From JBPCRW01 sp050996405 (GTDB lineage Bacteria > Acidobacteriota > Blastocatellia > Pyrinomonadales > Pyrinomonadaceae): a DNA stretch of 29,258 nt. The stretch covers positions 1 to 29,258 of the forward strand of contig JBPCRW010000021.1 in assembly GCA_050996405.1 (NCBI GenBank), in the 5' to 3' direction. A model generated the notes under the pieces. It searched no databases, had not been told where the DNA came from, and saw nothing but the letters and a program-made list of their open reading frames with translations. This document shows, one piece after another, positions 22,623 to 29,258 of this stretch (position 1 is the first letter of the stretch; every line of letters starts with the position of its first letter). The position numbers were made by a program, and so were the translations under genes.

Positions 22623-23396
22623 ATGAAAATTTGTCGTTTTTTACATCTGGGGAAAATCAAATACGGCGGTCTGCAAGGCGATAATGTGTTTCCGTTGGAC
22701 GAGTTGGGAAATTATCAAAGCGGCGATAGCGAAGTTGTTTTGAAAGATTTTCTAAATGTTTCCGAAATACAATTTCTTCCGCCGACCGTTCCTTCAAAAA
22801 TTGTCTGCGTCGGTCGAAATTACGCCGAACACGCCGCCGAGTTGGGCAATGAAGTTCCAACAGAGCCGCTTCTTTTTTTGAAAGCTCCGTCGGCTCTGAT
22901 AACCGACAACGAAACGATTAAAATTCCCTCCTCGTCGAATCAGGTTGAATACGAAGGCGAACTCGCTATAGTTATCGGACGCGGCTGTAGAAATTTAACC
23001 GAAGCCGACAATCCGTTCGATTATGTTTTCGGCTACGCCTGTCTGAATGATGTGACCGCCAGAGATTTGCAGCGCAAAGATGTGCAGTTTGCGCGGGCGA
23101 AATCTTTCGACACATTTTGCCCGGTGGGTTCGTTCATCGAAACCGAACTCGATACGTCGGATGTTCAAGTTGTGACCAGAGTCAACGGCTTCATTAAGCA
23201 AGATGGTCGCACTTCGCAGATGGTTTTTCCGGTTGATTATTTGATACGATATATTTCAAACCAGATGACTTTGCAGTCCGGCGACATTATTGCGACCGGA
23301 ACTCCTTCGGGAGTTTCAAAATTAAACGCCGGAGACATTTGCGAAGTGGAAATCGAAGGAATCGGCATTTTGCGAAATCCGGTTAAACAAAAATGA
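22623..23396 (+). CDS. Fumarylacetoacetate hydrolase family protein
   Basis: A 257-aa protein starting MKICRFLHLGKIKYGGLQG. The FAH catalytic domain runs from about residue 60: KIVCVGRNYAEHAAELG, the metal-binding acids in VEYEGELAIVIGRG and YACLNDVTARDLQRKDVQFARAKSFDTFCPVG, and GDIIATGTPSGVSKLNAGD near the end. Family members hydrolyse or decarboxylate beta-diketo acids (acylpyruvate hydrolases, oxaloacetate decarboxylases). Which activity applies is not decidable from sequence. The stop overlaps the start of a 37-aa Cys-rich ORF (ATGA). Confidence 0.92.
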   Translation: MKICRFLHLGKIKYGGLQGDNVFPLDELGNYQSGDSEVVLKDFLNVSEIQFLPPTVPSKIVCVGRNYAEHAAELGNEVPTEPLLFLKAPSALITDNETIKIPSSSNQVEYEGELAIVIGRGCRNLTEADNPFDYVFGYACLNDVTARDLQRKDVQFARAKSFDTFCPVGSFIETELDTSDVQVVTRVNGFIKQDGRTSQMVFPVDYLIRYISNQMTLQSGDIIATGTPSGVSKLNAGDICEVEIEGIGILRNPVKQK

Positions 23397-23506
23397 AATG
23401 TCGCCCGAAATGCAATTTTAATTATTCCGATTTTCAAGGCGGCTGCTCTTGCCGACCGCTGGAGCGGCTCTCGGAATATCTGCTTTCAAGCGGAGACGCG
23501 CGATAA
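23393..23506 (+). CDS. 37-aa cysteine-rich small protein, possibly frameshifted
   Basis: Starts at an ATG that overlaps the FAH stop (ATGA), so translation is likely coupled. The product begins MKCRPKCNFNYSDFQGGC and continues SCRPLERLSEYLLSSGDAR, with cysteines at 3, 7, 18 and 20 in a CxxxC...CxC pattern that fits a small zinc-binding knuckle. Directly after the stop, another frame reads KRLMIAGLTILAVNLI up to a stop at about 23553, which looks like a C-terminal membrane anchor. Removing one base in the GCGCG at about 23498-23502 would join the two parts into a ~52-aa protein. Either the short form is real, or this is a broken small membrane protein, or a sequencing error is present. No family recognised. 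Confidence 0.55.
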   Translation: MKCRPKCNFNYSDFQGGCSCRPLERLSEYLLSSGDAR

Positions 23507-23595
23507 AAGATTGATGATTGCCGGTCTGACTATTCTCGCCGTCAATCTTATTTAATTTTTAGTTCCAAACGATAATTTTAGACAGGAGTAAAGTA

Positions 23596-24249
23596 ATGAA
23601 ATTTTTTATAGATACAGCCAATTTGGATGAAATAAAGGAAGCCAGCGAAATGGGTTTGATTGACGGCGTGACGACAAACCCGTCGCTCATCGCCAAGGAA
23701 GGAAGCAAAATTGATTTTAAAAAGCACATTGCCGCCATTTGTAAAGTCGTCACCGGCGACGTTTCGGCGGAAGTAACGAGTCTCGACACAAAAGGAATGC
23801 TTGAGGAAGGACGAGAGCTAGCGAAAATCGCGCCGAACGTCGTCGTTAAATGCCCTCTGACGCTGGACGGTTTAAAAGCCACTCGAACTCTGCGCGGCGA
23901 AGGAATCAAAGTCAACGTGACTCTATGTTTTTCTCCAGCCCAAGCACTTCTCGCGGCAAAAGCCGGAGCGACTTATATTTCCCCGTTTATCGGACGGCTC
24001 GACGACATCGCGCAGGACGGGATGCAGCTTGTCCGCGACATCATCCAGATTTATGATAATTATAGTTACACAACGGAAGTTTTAGCGGCTTCCATCCGTC
24101 ATCCGATGCATATTGTTGATTGCGCTTTAGCGGGGGCGGATGTCGCTACAGTACCTTTCAAAATACTGACACAGCTTGTTAAGCACCCGCTGACCGATAA
24201 AGGATTAGAGTCATTCTTGAACGACTGGAAGAAAATCGGCAGAAAGTAA
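23596..24249 (+). CDS. tal: TalC/FSA-type transaldolase (fructose-6-phosphate aldolase family)
   Basis: A 217-aa protein, the length of the small transaldolase subfamily rather than the ~320-aa TalB type. MKFFIDTANLDEIKE (D6), GLIDGVTTNPSLIAKEG, NVVVKCPLT with the Schiff-base Lys85, and AGATYISPFIGRLDDI are all family landmarks. It either transfers a dihydroxyacetone unit in the non-oxidative pentose phosphate pathway or acts as an F6P aldolase. AGGAG lies 8 bp before the ATG. A palindromic terminator follows at 24276-24303. Confidence 0.93.
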   Translation: MKFFIDTANLDEIKEASEMGLIDGVTTNPSLIAKEGSKIDFKKHIAAICKVVTGDVSAEVTSLDTKGMLEEGRELAKIAPNVVVKCPLTLDGLKATRTLRGEGIKVNVTLCFSPAQALLAAKAGATYISPFIGRLDDIAQDGMQLVRDIIQIYDNYSYTTEVLAASIRHPMHIVDCALAGADVATVPFKILTQLVKHPLTDKGLESFLNDWKKIGRK

Positions 24250-24275
24250 ATAAGTTCTGAAATAGATTGTTTTTT

Positions 24276-24303
24276 GAAAGGCATAATTATAATTATGCCT
24301 TTC
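24276..24303 (+). terminator. Palindromic terminator after the transaldolase gene
   Basis: A 28-bp perfect palindrome built from GAAAGGCATAATTA and its complement, 26 bp after the stop, with T-rich sequence on both sides (TGTTTTTT before, CGTTTT after). It could act in both directions and separates the gene from the Tn3 relic. Confidence 0.8.
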
Positions 24304-24308
24304 GTTTT

Positions 24309-24346
24309 GGCGTATAGCCGAGATAAGGCAAAAAATAGGAACTTTG
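24309..24346 (+). repeat. Tn3-family terminal inverted repeat (one end)
   Basis: The 38 bases start GGCGTATAGCCGAGATAAGG and continue with a CAAAAAATAGG block. Length, the GG start and the G-TA--GCC...AAAAAA pattern resemble Tn3-family ends such as that of Tn4430. It lies 23 bp beyond the transposase stop, where the end should be. The other end is missing. Confidence 0.65.
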
Positions 24347-24368
24347 GTTTAACACCGTTGTTCTAACA

Positions 24369-25133
24369 TTATTTATTCAGCGAAAAAGTATATTCGATTC
24401 CTAGCGGAGGCGGAATTTGGTTTAAATCGACAACGTAATCCCCAAATCGTTTGATATGTTTGGTCAGATAGGGACTTAAAGTTTTCAAGTCTTCAGCCGT
24501 CACTTGAAATCCATCCTTTATCAATTTTTCGATAATTCTTGTCTGGTCAATAACGTTTTGAAAAATCACGGCATCGGCAATCAGTATATCGTATTTGACC
24601 GCCTTTTCCTGCTCTTCCGGGTCGTTTTCCCAAATCGTCGCCTCGCCGCCGAAATAAAACCATTTGACGAAACCGTTAAAGGCTTCAGCCTTGTTGGTCT
24701 GAGCGTGGATTTCCTCGCGCATTTCCGGGTCGGAGATATATTTGAGCAGAAAAATCGTTCTGACCACTCGTCCCAATTCACGATAGGCTTGGTAAAGCCG
24801 GTTGCGACGGCTGTAATTCGAGAGTTTTCTGAGCAAAGTTGAAGGCAAAACCTTTCCGGCTTTGATTGATAACACAACCTGCATCAAATCCTGCCAGTGC
24901 GTTTCGATCAATTCCCAGTCAACGCAGTCGCCGAACAAGTTATCAATATGCTTATATTTCTTCTTTTTGTCGGGACGATAAAAGACTAAATCCTTAATGT
25001 TCCGAATGCGCGGCTGAAGCTCGATGCCGAGCAGATATGACAAACCGAAGATCGGAGCGGACTGCCCCTGCGTGTCGGCGTGAACGGTATCGGGATGGGG
25101 GATGTCATGGAAATTGTGTAAATCACAAATCAG
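24369..25133 (-). pseudogene. tnpA: Tn3-family transposase, C-terminal quarter only
   Basis: The open stretch encodes about 254 residues of the C-terminal end of a ~1000-aa Tn3-family DDE transposase. HADTQGQSAPIFGL carries the second catalytic Asp, and NKAEAFNGFVKWFYFGGE the catalytic Glu; KVLPSTLLRKLSNYSRRNRLYQAYRELGR and LIADAVIFQNVID are also characteristic. The first catalytic Asp and everything N-terminal are gone: a stop lies just upstream at 25134-25136 and no homologous sequence continues past it. The ATG at 25043 is an internal Met, not a start. The fragment is therefore inactive. It shows that a transposon or its deletion derivative once occupied the gap between the transaldolase and receptor genes. 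Confidence 0.88.
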
Positions 25134-25167
25134 CTAAAATGGCTGAAGGAGATTTAGACAAATGGAA

Positions 25168-25290
25168 TAGGAGTTACGCAGTTGAACGCAAATTCAACAA
25201 TTTACGGGACTTTTTGAGGTAATGCATTACCGCAAGTCTTCTGTTTTCAATGAAGACTTATTTAATAATGTTTCAATTGCATAACTCCTA
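25168..25290. mobile_element. 123-bp MITE-like element
   Basis: Ends form a 19-bp inverted repeat with 17 matches: TAGGAGTTACGCAGTTGAA (25168-25186) against TTCAATTGCATAACTCCTA (25272-25290). The outermost TA on each side could be the target duplication. Inside are a 14-bp perfect palindrome, GGTAATGCATTACC (25218-25231), and a hairpin AAGTCTTC/GAAGACTT (25234-25241, 25252-25259). No coding capacity. A miniature insertion element mobilised in trans is the simplest reading. It lies right beside the broken end of the Tn3 relic. Confidence 0.7.
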
Positions 25291-25311
25291 ATATAAATTA
25301 GCTGTAAGTAA

Positions 25312-25345
25312 AAAGCCCGCGTTGTTTTTAGGCAACGCGGGCTTT
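25312..25345 (-). terminator. Intrinsic terminator of the receptor gene
   Basis: A 13-bp GC-rich perfect stem, AAAGCCCGCGTTG (25312-25324) with CAACGCGGGCTTT (25333-25345), loop of 8. On the complement it is followed by a T-rich tract (TTTTACTT). It lies 23 bp after the leftward receptor stop. Confidence 0.88.
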
Positions 25346-25368
25346 AAATTTTTCAGACTACGAAGAAT

Positions 25369-28300
25369 CTAGAAAAGGAATTTGATTCCGAACTGCAACG
25401 TGCGCGGGTCGCGTGTTCCGGTCACCTGACCGAAAGTCGATGTCCCGGCGGCTGTAGCAAGCGTCGTAAAGTTCGTCGTGTTGAAGATATTGAACGCATC
25501 GCCGCGTAGCTGCAAATCCATTGATTCGCTGAACCGGATATTTTTAACCAGCGTGAAATCAAACCGGACGGTGCGCGGTCCGTTAACCACGCCGCGTCCC
25601 GAGCTTCCCGGAATTGCCGGAACGCCGGAAACCTGAAAAGCGGATGGAAACGCGCTCGTGTTGAAAAATTGCTGCTGCGTGTGCGGAGCGTTGGAATTTG
25701 GGTCGCCGATTATGTCAGGGCGCGGACCCGCCGCCGACGGTCCGAAGAAACCAATACCAGCCGGGTCAAAACCTCCGGTCACCGTAAAAGGCAATCCGGT
25801 TTGATAGGTAAAGATTCCCGACGACTCCCATCCGCCCAAAGCCTTTCCGACAAATCCGTTTTGCTTTCGGAAAAACGGCAATTCATAAATGTAATTGGCG
25901 GTCAAAACGTGCCGACGGTCAAGCGCGGCGCGTCCGGTTTCCGCTTTAATATTGTATGGATTTTGCGGCGCGCTGCTGCGGTCTGTTTGAGCGTCGGTGA
26001 TAGCTTTCGAGAATGTATAAGCCAGATTGACTTGCGAACTACCGGAGAATCGTTGCTGCGCCGAAACCTGCAAGCTGTTATATCTCGAATTAAAAATCGG
26101 CTTGATGATATTAATTGCGCTATAGCCACGATAAGGGCGAATCTGGTTAATAAGCGTCGAACTGAGCAGCGGCGCGCCGGGCAGTTGACAGGGAACAAGA
26201 GTCGCTCCGGGTGTGGCAAGCGTGTTTGAACCCGTCGCGCAATTTTGTGTTAAAGCAAATCCGGGCGGAAGCAAATCAATGTCTATGATTCCGATCAGAT
26301 TAGTTCCCTTCGAGCCGTAATAGCCGACGTCCAAAAATGTATTTTTGCCTAACTGCTGCTGCACGTCAAAAGAATAATCCTGCGTATAAGGCGTTTTATA
26401 GTTAGGGTCAACGGCGCGAATTGATTGACTGACGGAAAATCCTGAAGATTGACAAGCCCCCGTCGGGTCAATGCTGGTAAGCGAAACAAAACTTGGATTG
26501 CAACGCTGTTGATATGGCGGATTTGCGCCTAAGTTTTGCTCGAAAGTGCCGACCAATGTTTGTTCGTGATAAATTCCGTAGCCGGTGCGAATCGAAGTTC
26601 TTCCTTTGCCGAACGGGTCATAGGCAATCCCGACACGCGGCGCGAAATTGGTTTTTGAAACTTTAACAACATATTTTCCAAACGGCGAAACCGTCGGTCG
26701 GCAATCCGGCGGCAGCAGCGACGGAACATTCTGCGAGTTGATAATCAAACCATCACAGAAATTTCCCGTTCCGGCAACGCGAATTCCCGTTCCCGTAACT
26801 TGCGGGGCTTGCGCCAGATTGAATAACGACGGGTCAAAGTTTGTTAAATGCCCGTTTTTGTCATACGGTGAGCCGAAATATGAGTAGCGAACACCGTAGT
26901 AAAGAGTTAAATTCGAGCGAAGACGAAATTCGTCCTGCGCGTAACCTTCAAAATTCTGCTGCCGAAAATCAGCCGTCAAATCGAATTTGTCTTGCAAAAA
27001 GGTGGCATTTGAGCCGAGCAGGAAATTGGCGAAGGCTTGCAAATTCCCGGCATTATTCGTAGTAACGCATCCGGTAGTTGCTGTTTGTTGGGACGGAGCG
27101 CAAACGCTGCCTTGCACCGCGCCGGACGCGGCTAGAGCGGCATTCGTATTTGAAAAAGTGCTGAAAGAGCCTTGGTTACTGCCGCCTAAGGTATTTTCGT
27201 TTTTTCGATATTTTGAATAATCGCCGCCGAATTTAAAAGAGTGTCTGCCGGAAATCCACGTCAGGCTTGCTCCAAAATCATTTTTATTGGAGAAATTGTT
27301 GTATGGACCAAAAGCTGTCAGTCCATTGAAACCATTGCCGGTGATTGTCGGAATGCGGTCATCACCAGAGGCAAAAGGAAGCGGAACATTGACGGGCGTA
27401 TTTGCTTTTGCCACTAAGCCAGTAGTGCGGCTTAAAATCGCGCCGTAGGCGTAGGTGTAACGTCCTTCGATAATAACGTTCGGGCTAACCACATAAGTCG
27501 TTTGAAAAGTATGTGTGCGTCCCGGCGAATCCGTCTGCGAAGTGGAAACACCTGGAATGGATGATCCCGAAGAGAACAAAGAGTTAATGTCGGTAGTCGG
27601 TATTTTATCTCTTTCGTAGCGATAAAAAGCCGACCAGTTTTTTGTAAAGCTGGTGTCTATCTTGACAATTTCCTGCCGGAAATCGGATATAGCACTGGCA
27701 GGAGCAACTAGTTGAAACGGAACTGCCGGATTATTCGGAAGCGGTATTCTGTTGTAGATATTCGTCAAATACGATTGCGCTACCGGATTAATCGCAGCGC
27801 GGCTCGCAAGCGGCGTTCCGGCTGGCAGAATATTGTTGCAAGTTCGCACCGAACCGACAATAGTCGCGCTTAAACAAATATCAATCGGGAAAATTCCCTG
27901 TCTTACTCCAGCATCGGGAACGCTTGAAAATAAAGTCGGAAATCTGCGGTCTTTACGCTGTTCTTCCGAGAAAAAGAAATAAGTTTTTTTGTATCTTTTA
28001 ACTAAGCCACCGTCGCCTTCGCCGAAATTAGGACCGAAAACCGGACCGCCGATGGTAAAGCCGTAGTCATTGTAGCGAAATGGCGCGCGGCGCGCTTTGC
28101 CGTTGGAATCAACTCCTAAAGGAGCGCGTTGATTATTAAAATAGGAGTTGGCGTTGAATTTTTCGTTGCGGACAAATTCAAACAATGAACCGTGAAATTT
28201 ATCCTCTCCGCTGCGCGTGATGACGTTGACTTGCCCGCCGCCGCTTCTGCCGGATTCCGCCGGAAAGAGCGAGCGCAAGACTTTAAATTCACCAATTGAA

Positions 28301-28989
28301 TCAATGTTTGGATAGGCTTGAATAGTTAAGTTTGACCCGCGGTCGGTAATGTCCGCGCCGTCAACCGTATAGGTGTTCTGGCTGCTGCGCGCGCCGTTGA
28401 CGGAAATTTGAACCAGATTAACCGCGCCGGTGCTGGGGTCGCTTGTCCCGACAGAAAGACTATCGTTTAGATTTGACGAAACGCCGGGCGCGAGCGTTAT
28501 CAATTGAACAAAGTTGCGATTGTTTAATGCTAGTTCGCGCACCTGGTCACCGTTAATAGTTGTTCCGGCAGTCGGCGTTGATAAATTGACCGCCACCGCG
28601 TCGGCTTGAACCGTTACTGTTTCGGAGATGTTGCCCGCTTCGAGCGTAATATCTTCGGAGCGGCGCGCGCCGACATCGAGTTTAATAGCGGTCCTCACCG
28701 ATTTTTTGAAATTCGGCGCTTCGACCGTTATCTGGTATGTGCTGACAGGTAGATTCGGGGCGTTAAATTGCCCGTCGTCATTGGTCGTCAGCGTCCGCAC
28801 GACCAGATTATTCTTGGACGGGTCGGTCACGGTGACGGTCGCGCCGGGAACAACCGCTCCCGAATTATCCCGCACCGTGCCGTTAAGCGAAGCAGTAATT
28901 TCCTGAGCGATTGTTAAACCGCTCAAACCTAAGCACAAAATCAAAGCGGCGAAAAACAAGCGCGTTGTTTGTCTGAAATTGTATGTCAT
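25369..28989 (-). CDS. Oar-like TonB-dependent receptor with N-terminal carboxypeptidase-regulatory domain
   Basis: A 1206-aa outer membrane protein. Residues 1-29 are a signal peptide (LFFAALILCLGLSGLTIAQ, cleaved before EITA). Residues ~31-115 form a carboxypeptidase-regulatory-like beta-sandwich (LNGTVRDNSGAVVPGATVTV, DDGQFNAPNLPVSTYQITVE). A plug domain follows (~120-270: TVDGADITDRGSNLTIQAYPN, GGQVNVITRSGEDKFHGS). The rest is a large beta-barrel with alternating aromatic strands, ending in GIKFLF, where the terminal Phe is the signal for Bam-mediated insertion. This architecture is greatly expanded in acidobacteria and is assumed to import glycans, peptides or metal chelates through TonB. 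AGGA lies before the ATG. No surface lipoprotein of SusD type is present next to it, so the ligand is unknown. Confidence 0.93.
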   Translation of the reverse strand: MTYNFRQTTRLFFAALILCLGLSGLTIAQEITASLNGTVRDNSGAVVPGATVTVTDPSKNNLVVRTLTTNDDGQFNAPNLPVSTYQITVEAPNFKKSVRTAIKLDVGARRSEDITLEAGNISETVTVQADAVAVNLSTPTAGTTINGDQVRELALNNRNFVQLITLAPGVSSNLNDSLSVGTSDPSTGAVNLVQISVNGARSSQNTYTVDGADITDRGSNLTIQAYPNIDSIGEFKVLRSLFPAESGRSGGGQVNVITRSGEDKFHGSLFEFVRNEKFNANSYFNNQRAPLGVDSNGKARRAPFRYNDYGFTIGGPVFGPNFGEGDGGLVKRYKKTYFFFSEEQRKDRRFPTLFSSVPDAGVRQGIFPIDICLSATIVGSVRTCNNILPAGTPLASRAAINPVAQSYLTNIYNRIPLPNNPAVPFQLVAPASAISDFRQEIVKIDTSFTKNWSAFYRYERDKIPTTDINSLFSSGSSIPGVSTSQTDSPGRTHTFQTTYVVSPNVIIEGRYTYAYGAILSRTTGLVAKANTPVNVPLPFASGDDRIPTITGNGFNGLTAFGPYNNFSNKNDFGASLTWISGRHSFKFGGDYSKYRKNENTLGGSNQGSFSTFSNTNAALAASGAVQGSVCAPSQQTATTGCVTTNNAGNLQAFANFLLGSNATFLQDKFDLTADFRQQNFEGYAQDEFRLRSNLTLYYGVRYSYFGSPYDKNGHLTNFDPSLFNLAQAPQVTGTGIRVAGTGNFCDGLIINSQNVPSLLPPDCRPTVSPFGKYVVKVSKTNFAPRVGIAYDPFGKGRTSIRTGYGIYHEQTLVGTFEQNLGANPPYQQRCNPSFVSLTSIDPTGACQSSGFSVSQSIRAVDPNYKTPYTQDYSFDVQQQLGKNTFLDVGYYGSKGTNLIGIIDIDLLPPGFALTQNCATGSNTLATPGATLVPCQLPGAPLLSSTLINQIRPYRGYSAINIIKPIFNSRYNSLQVSAQQRFSGSSQVNLAYTFSKAITDAQTDRSSAPQNPYNIKAETGRAALDRRHVLTANYIYELPFFRKQNGFVGKALGGWESSGIFTYQTGLPFTVTGGFDPAGIGFFGPSAAGPRPDIIGDPNSNAPHTQQQFFNTSAFPSAFQVSGVPAIPGSSGRGVVNGPRTVRFDFTLVKNIRFSESMDLQLRGDAFNIFNTTNFTTLATAAGTSTFGQVTGTRDPRTLQFGIKFLF

Positions 28990-29048
28990 TGTCTTTGTTT
29001 CCTCGTTAAAAATAATAGAAATTTGTGCGGAATTAAATTTCCCAGTCC

Positions 29049-29094
29049 ATAACGAAAATTTGGGTTTTTGGAAATATCTCCAAATTTTCGTTAT
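29049..29094. promoter_or_regulatory. Inverted repeat in the receptor upstream region
   Basis: ATAACGAAAATTTGG (29049-29063) is the exact reverse complement of CCAAATTTTCGTTAT (29080-29094), with 16 bases between, about 60-105 bp upstream of the receptor start. A/T-rich with no terminator-like tract, so an operator for a dimeric regulator or a structured leader is likely. The rest of 28990-29258 has no gene. Confidence 0.6.
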
Positions 29095-29208
29095 CGTTTA
29101 TAACACAGATTCGCACGAAAAATTACCAAAATGTTAAAAATAAATGAATTTTTCGTGAACTTAAGAATTACTGAATGTTTATAAACCCAAAACGATTATT
29201 TGTAAAGC

Positions 29209-29231
29209 AAAAATCGTGCGCGACGATTTTT
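29209..29231. terminator. Possible terminator hairpin near right edge
   Basis: AAAAATCGT (29209-29217) pairs with ACGATTTTT (29223-29231) around GCGCG. A-tract and T-tract flank it, so it could terminate transcription in either direction; the gene it serves would lie beyond the window. Confidence 0.45.
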
Positions 29232-29258
29232 AAATTCATTTAACTTTGTCTGCCACGC

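Noticed and set aside
7119..24346. A 17-kb composite Tn3 transposon bounded by the two end-like sequences
   Set aside because: The two ends point away from each other, the left one is weak, and the DNA between is ordinary chromosomal content such as metK, recO and hslVU.
25037..25222. 61-aa plus-strand ORF near the Tn3 relic
   Set aside because: It is partly antisense to the transposase remnant and runs through the MITE-like element; no protein-like features.
25669..26229. 186-aa plus-strand ORF inside the receptor gene
   Set aside because: It is antisense to a well supported receptor frame, has an arginine-rich shadow composition, and matches no family I know.

Overview
This window looks like chromosomal DNA of an Acidobacteriota member, most likely class Blastocatellia. 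The lineage is inferred from gene content: a very large Oar-like TonB-dependent receptor with an N-terminal carboxypeptidase-regulatory domain, a PD40 beta-propeller remnant of the type often fused to winged-helix regulators in acidobacteria, and a DUF6677-like membrane protein. No rRNA, tRNA or CRISPR array was seen.

Layout. (1) 1-1400, minus: the start of a BrxC/BrxD-type (DUF2791) P-loop ATPase, cut by the window edge, preceded by an unknown 289-aa gene 3 bp away; probably the end of a defence-type operon. (2) 1401-1785: no gene, but the first copy of an unusual ~94-bp repeat. (3) 1786-7013: a small unknown protein, a cysteine-rich flavodoxin-fold oxidoreductase, a sterol-desaturase-family membrane protein, then an arsenosugar-type set: two arsenosugar-associated glycosyltransferases, an AhpD/peroxidase-like protein and the radical SAM protein ArsS. 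No ArsM methyltransferase lies in the window. (4) 7014-7423: terminator, second hairpin and the second copy of the ~94-bp repeat. (5) 7424-10227: a B12-binding radical SAM protein translationally coupled to an erythromycin-esterase-family protein. (6) 10355-12910: metK and ahcY, making SAM and clearing SAH. (7) 12911-13740: a 66-bp perfect palindrome and a decayed propeller gene. (8) 13766-17394, minus: a DUF6677-like protein, a 57-aa membrane protein, recO and a natural LptF-LptG fusion. (9) 17524-19427, minus: a peptidoglycan-recycling pair (NamZ/DUF1343 and a class I glutamine-amidotransferase-like hydrolase). (10) 19511-24249, plus: hslV, hslU, an FN3 lipoprotein, a fumarylacetoacetase-family enzyme, a previously overlooked 37-aa Cys-rich ORF, and a TalC/FSA-type transaldolase. 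(11) 24304-25290: a Tn3-family transposase relic with one inverted repeat, followed by a 123-bp MITE-like element. (12) 25369-28989, minus: the 1206-aa TonB-dependent receptor, with a leader region carrying an inverted repeat.

Functional links: ArsS, the B12 radical SAM protein, MetK and AhcY together put SAM consumption and SAM cycling in one 7-kb stretch. RecO/LptFG, NamZ/amidohydrolase and the receptor are envelope or maintenance functions. The least explained features are the covarying ~94-bp repeat, the three long intergenic hairpins of similar composition, the small Cys-rich ORF, and the unknown partner of the DUF2791 ATPase.
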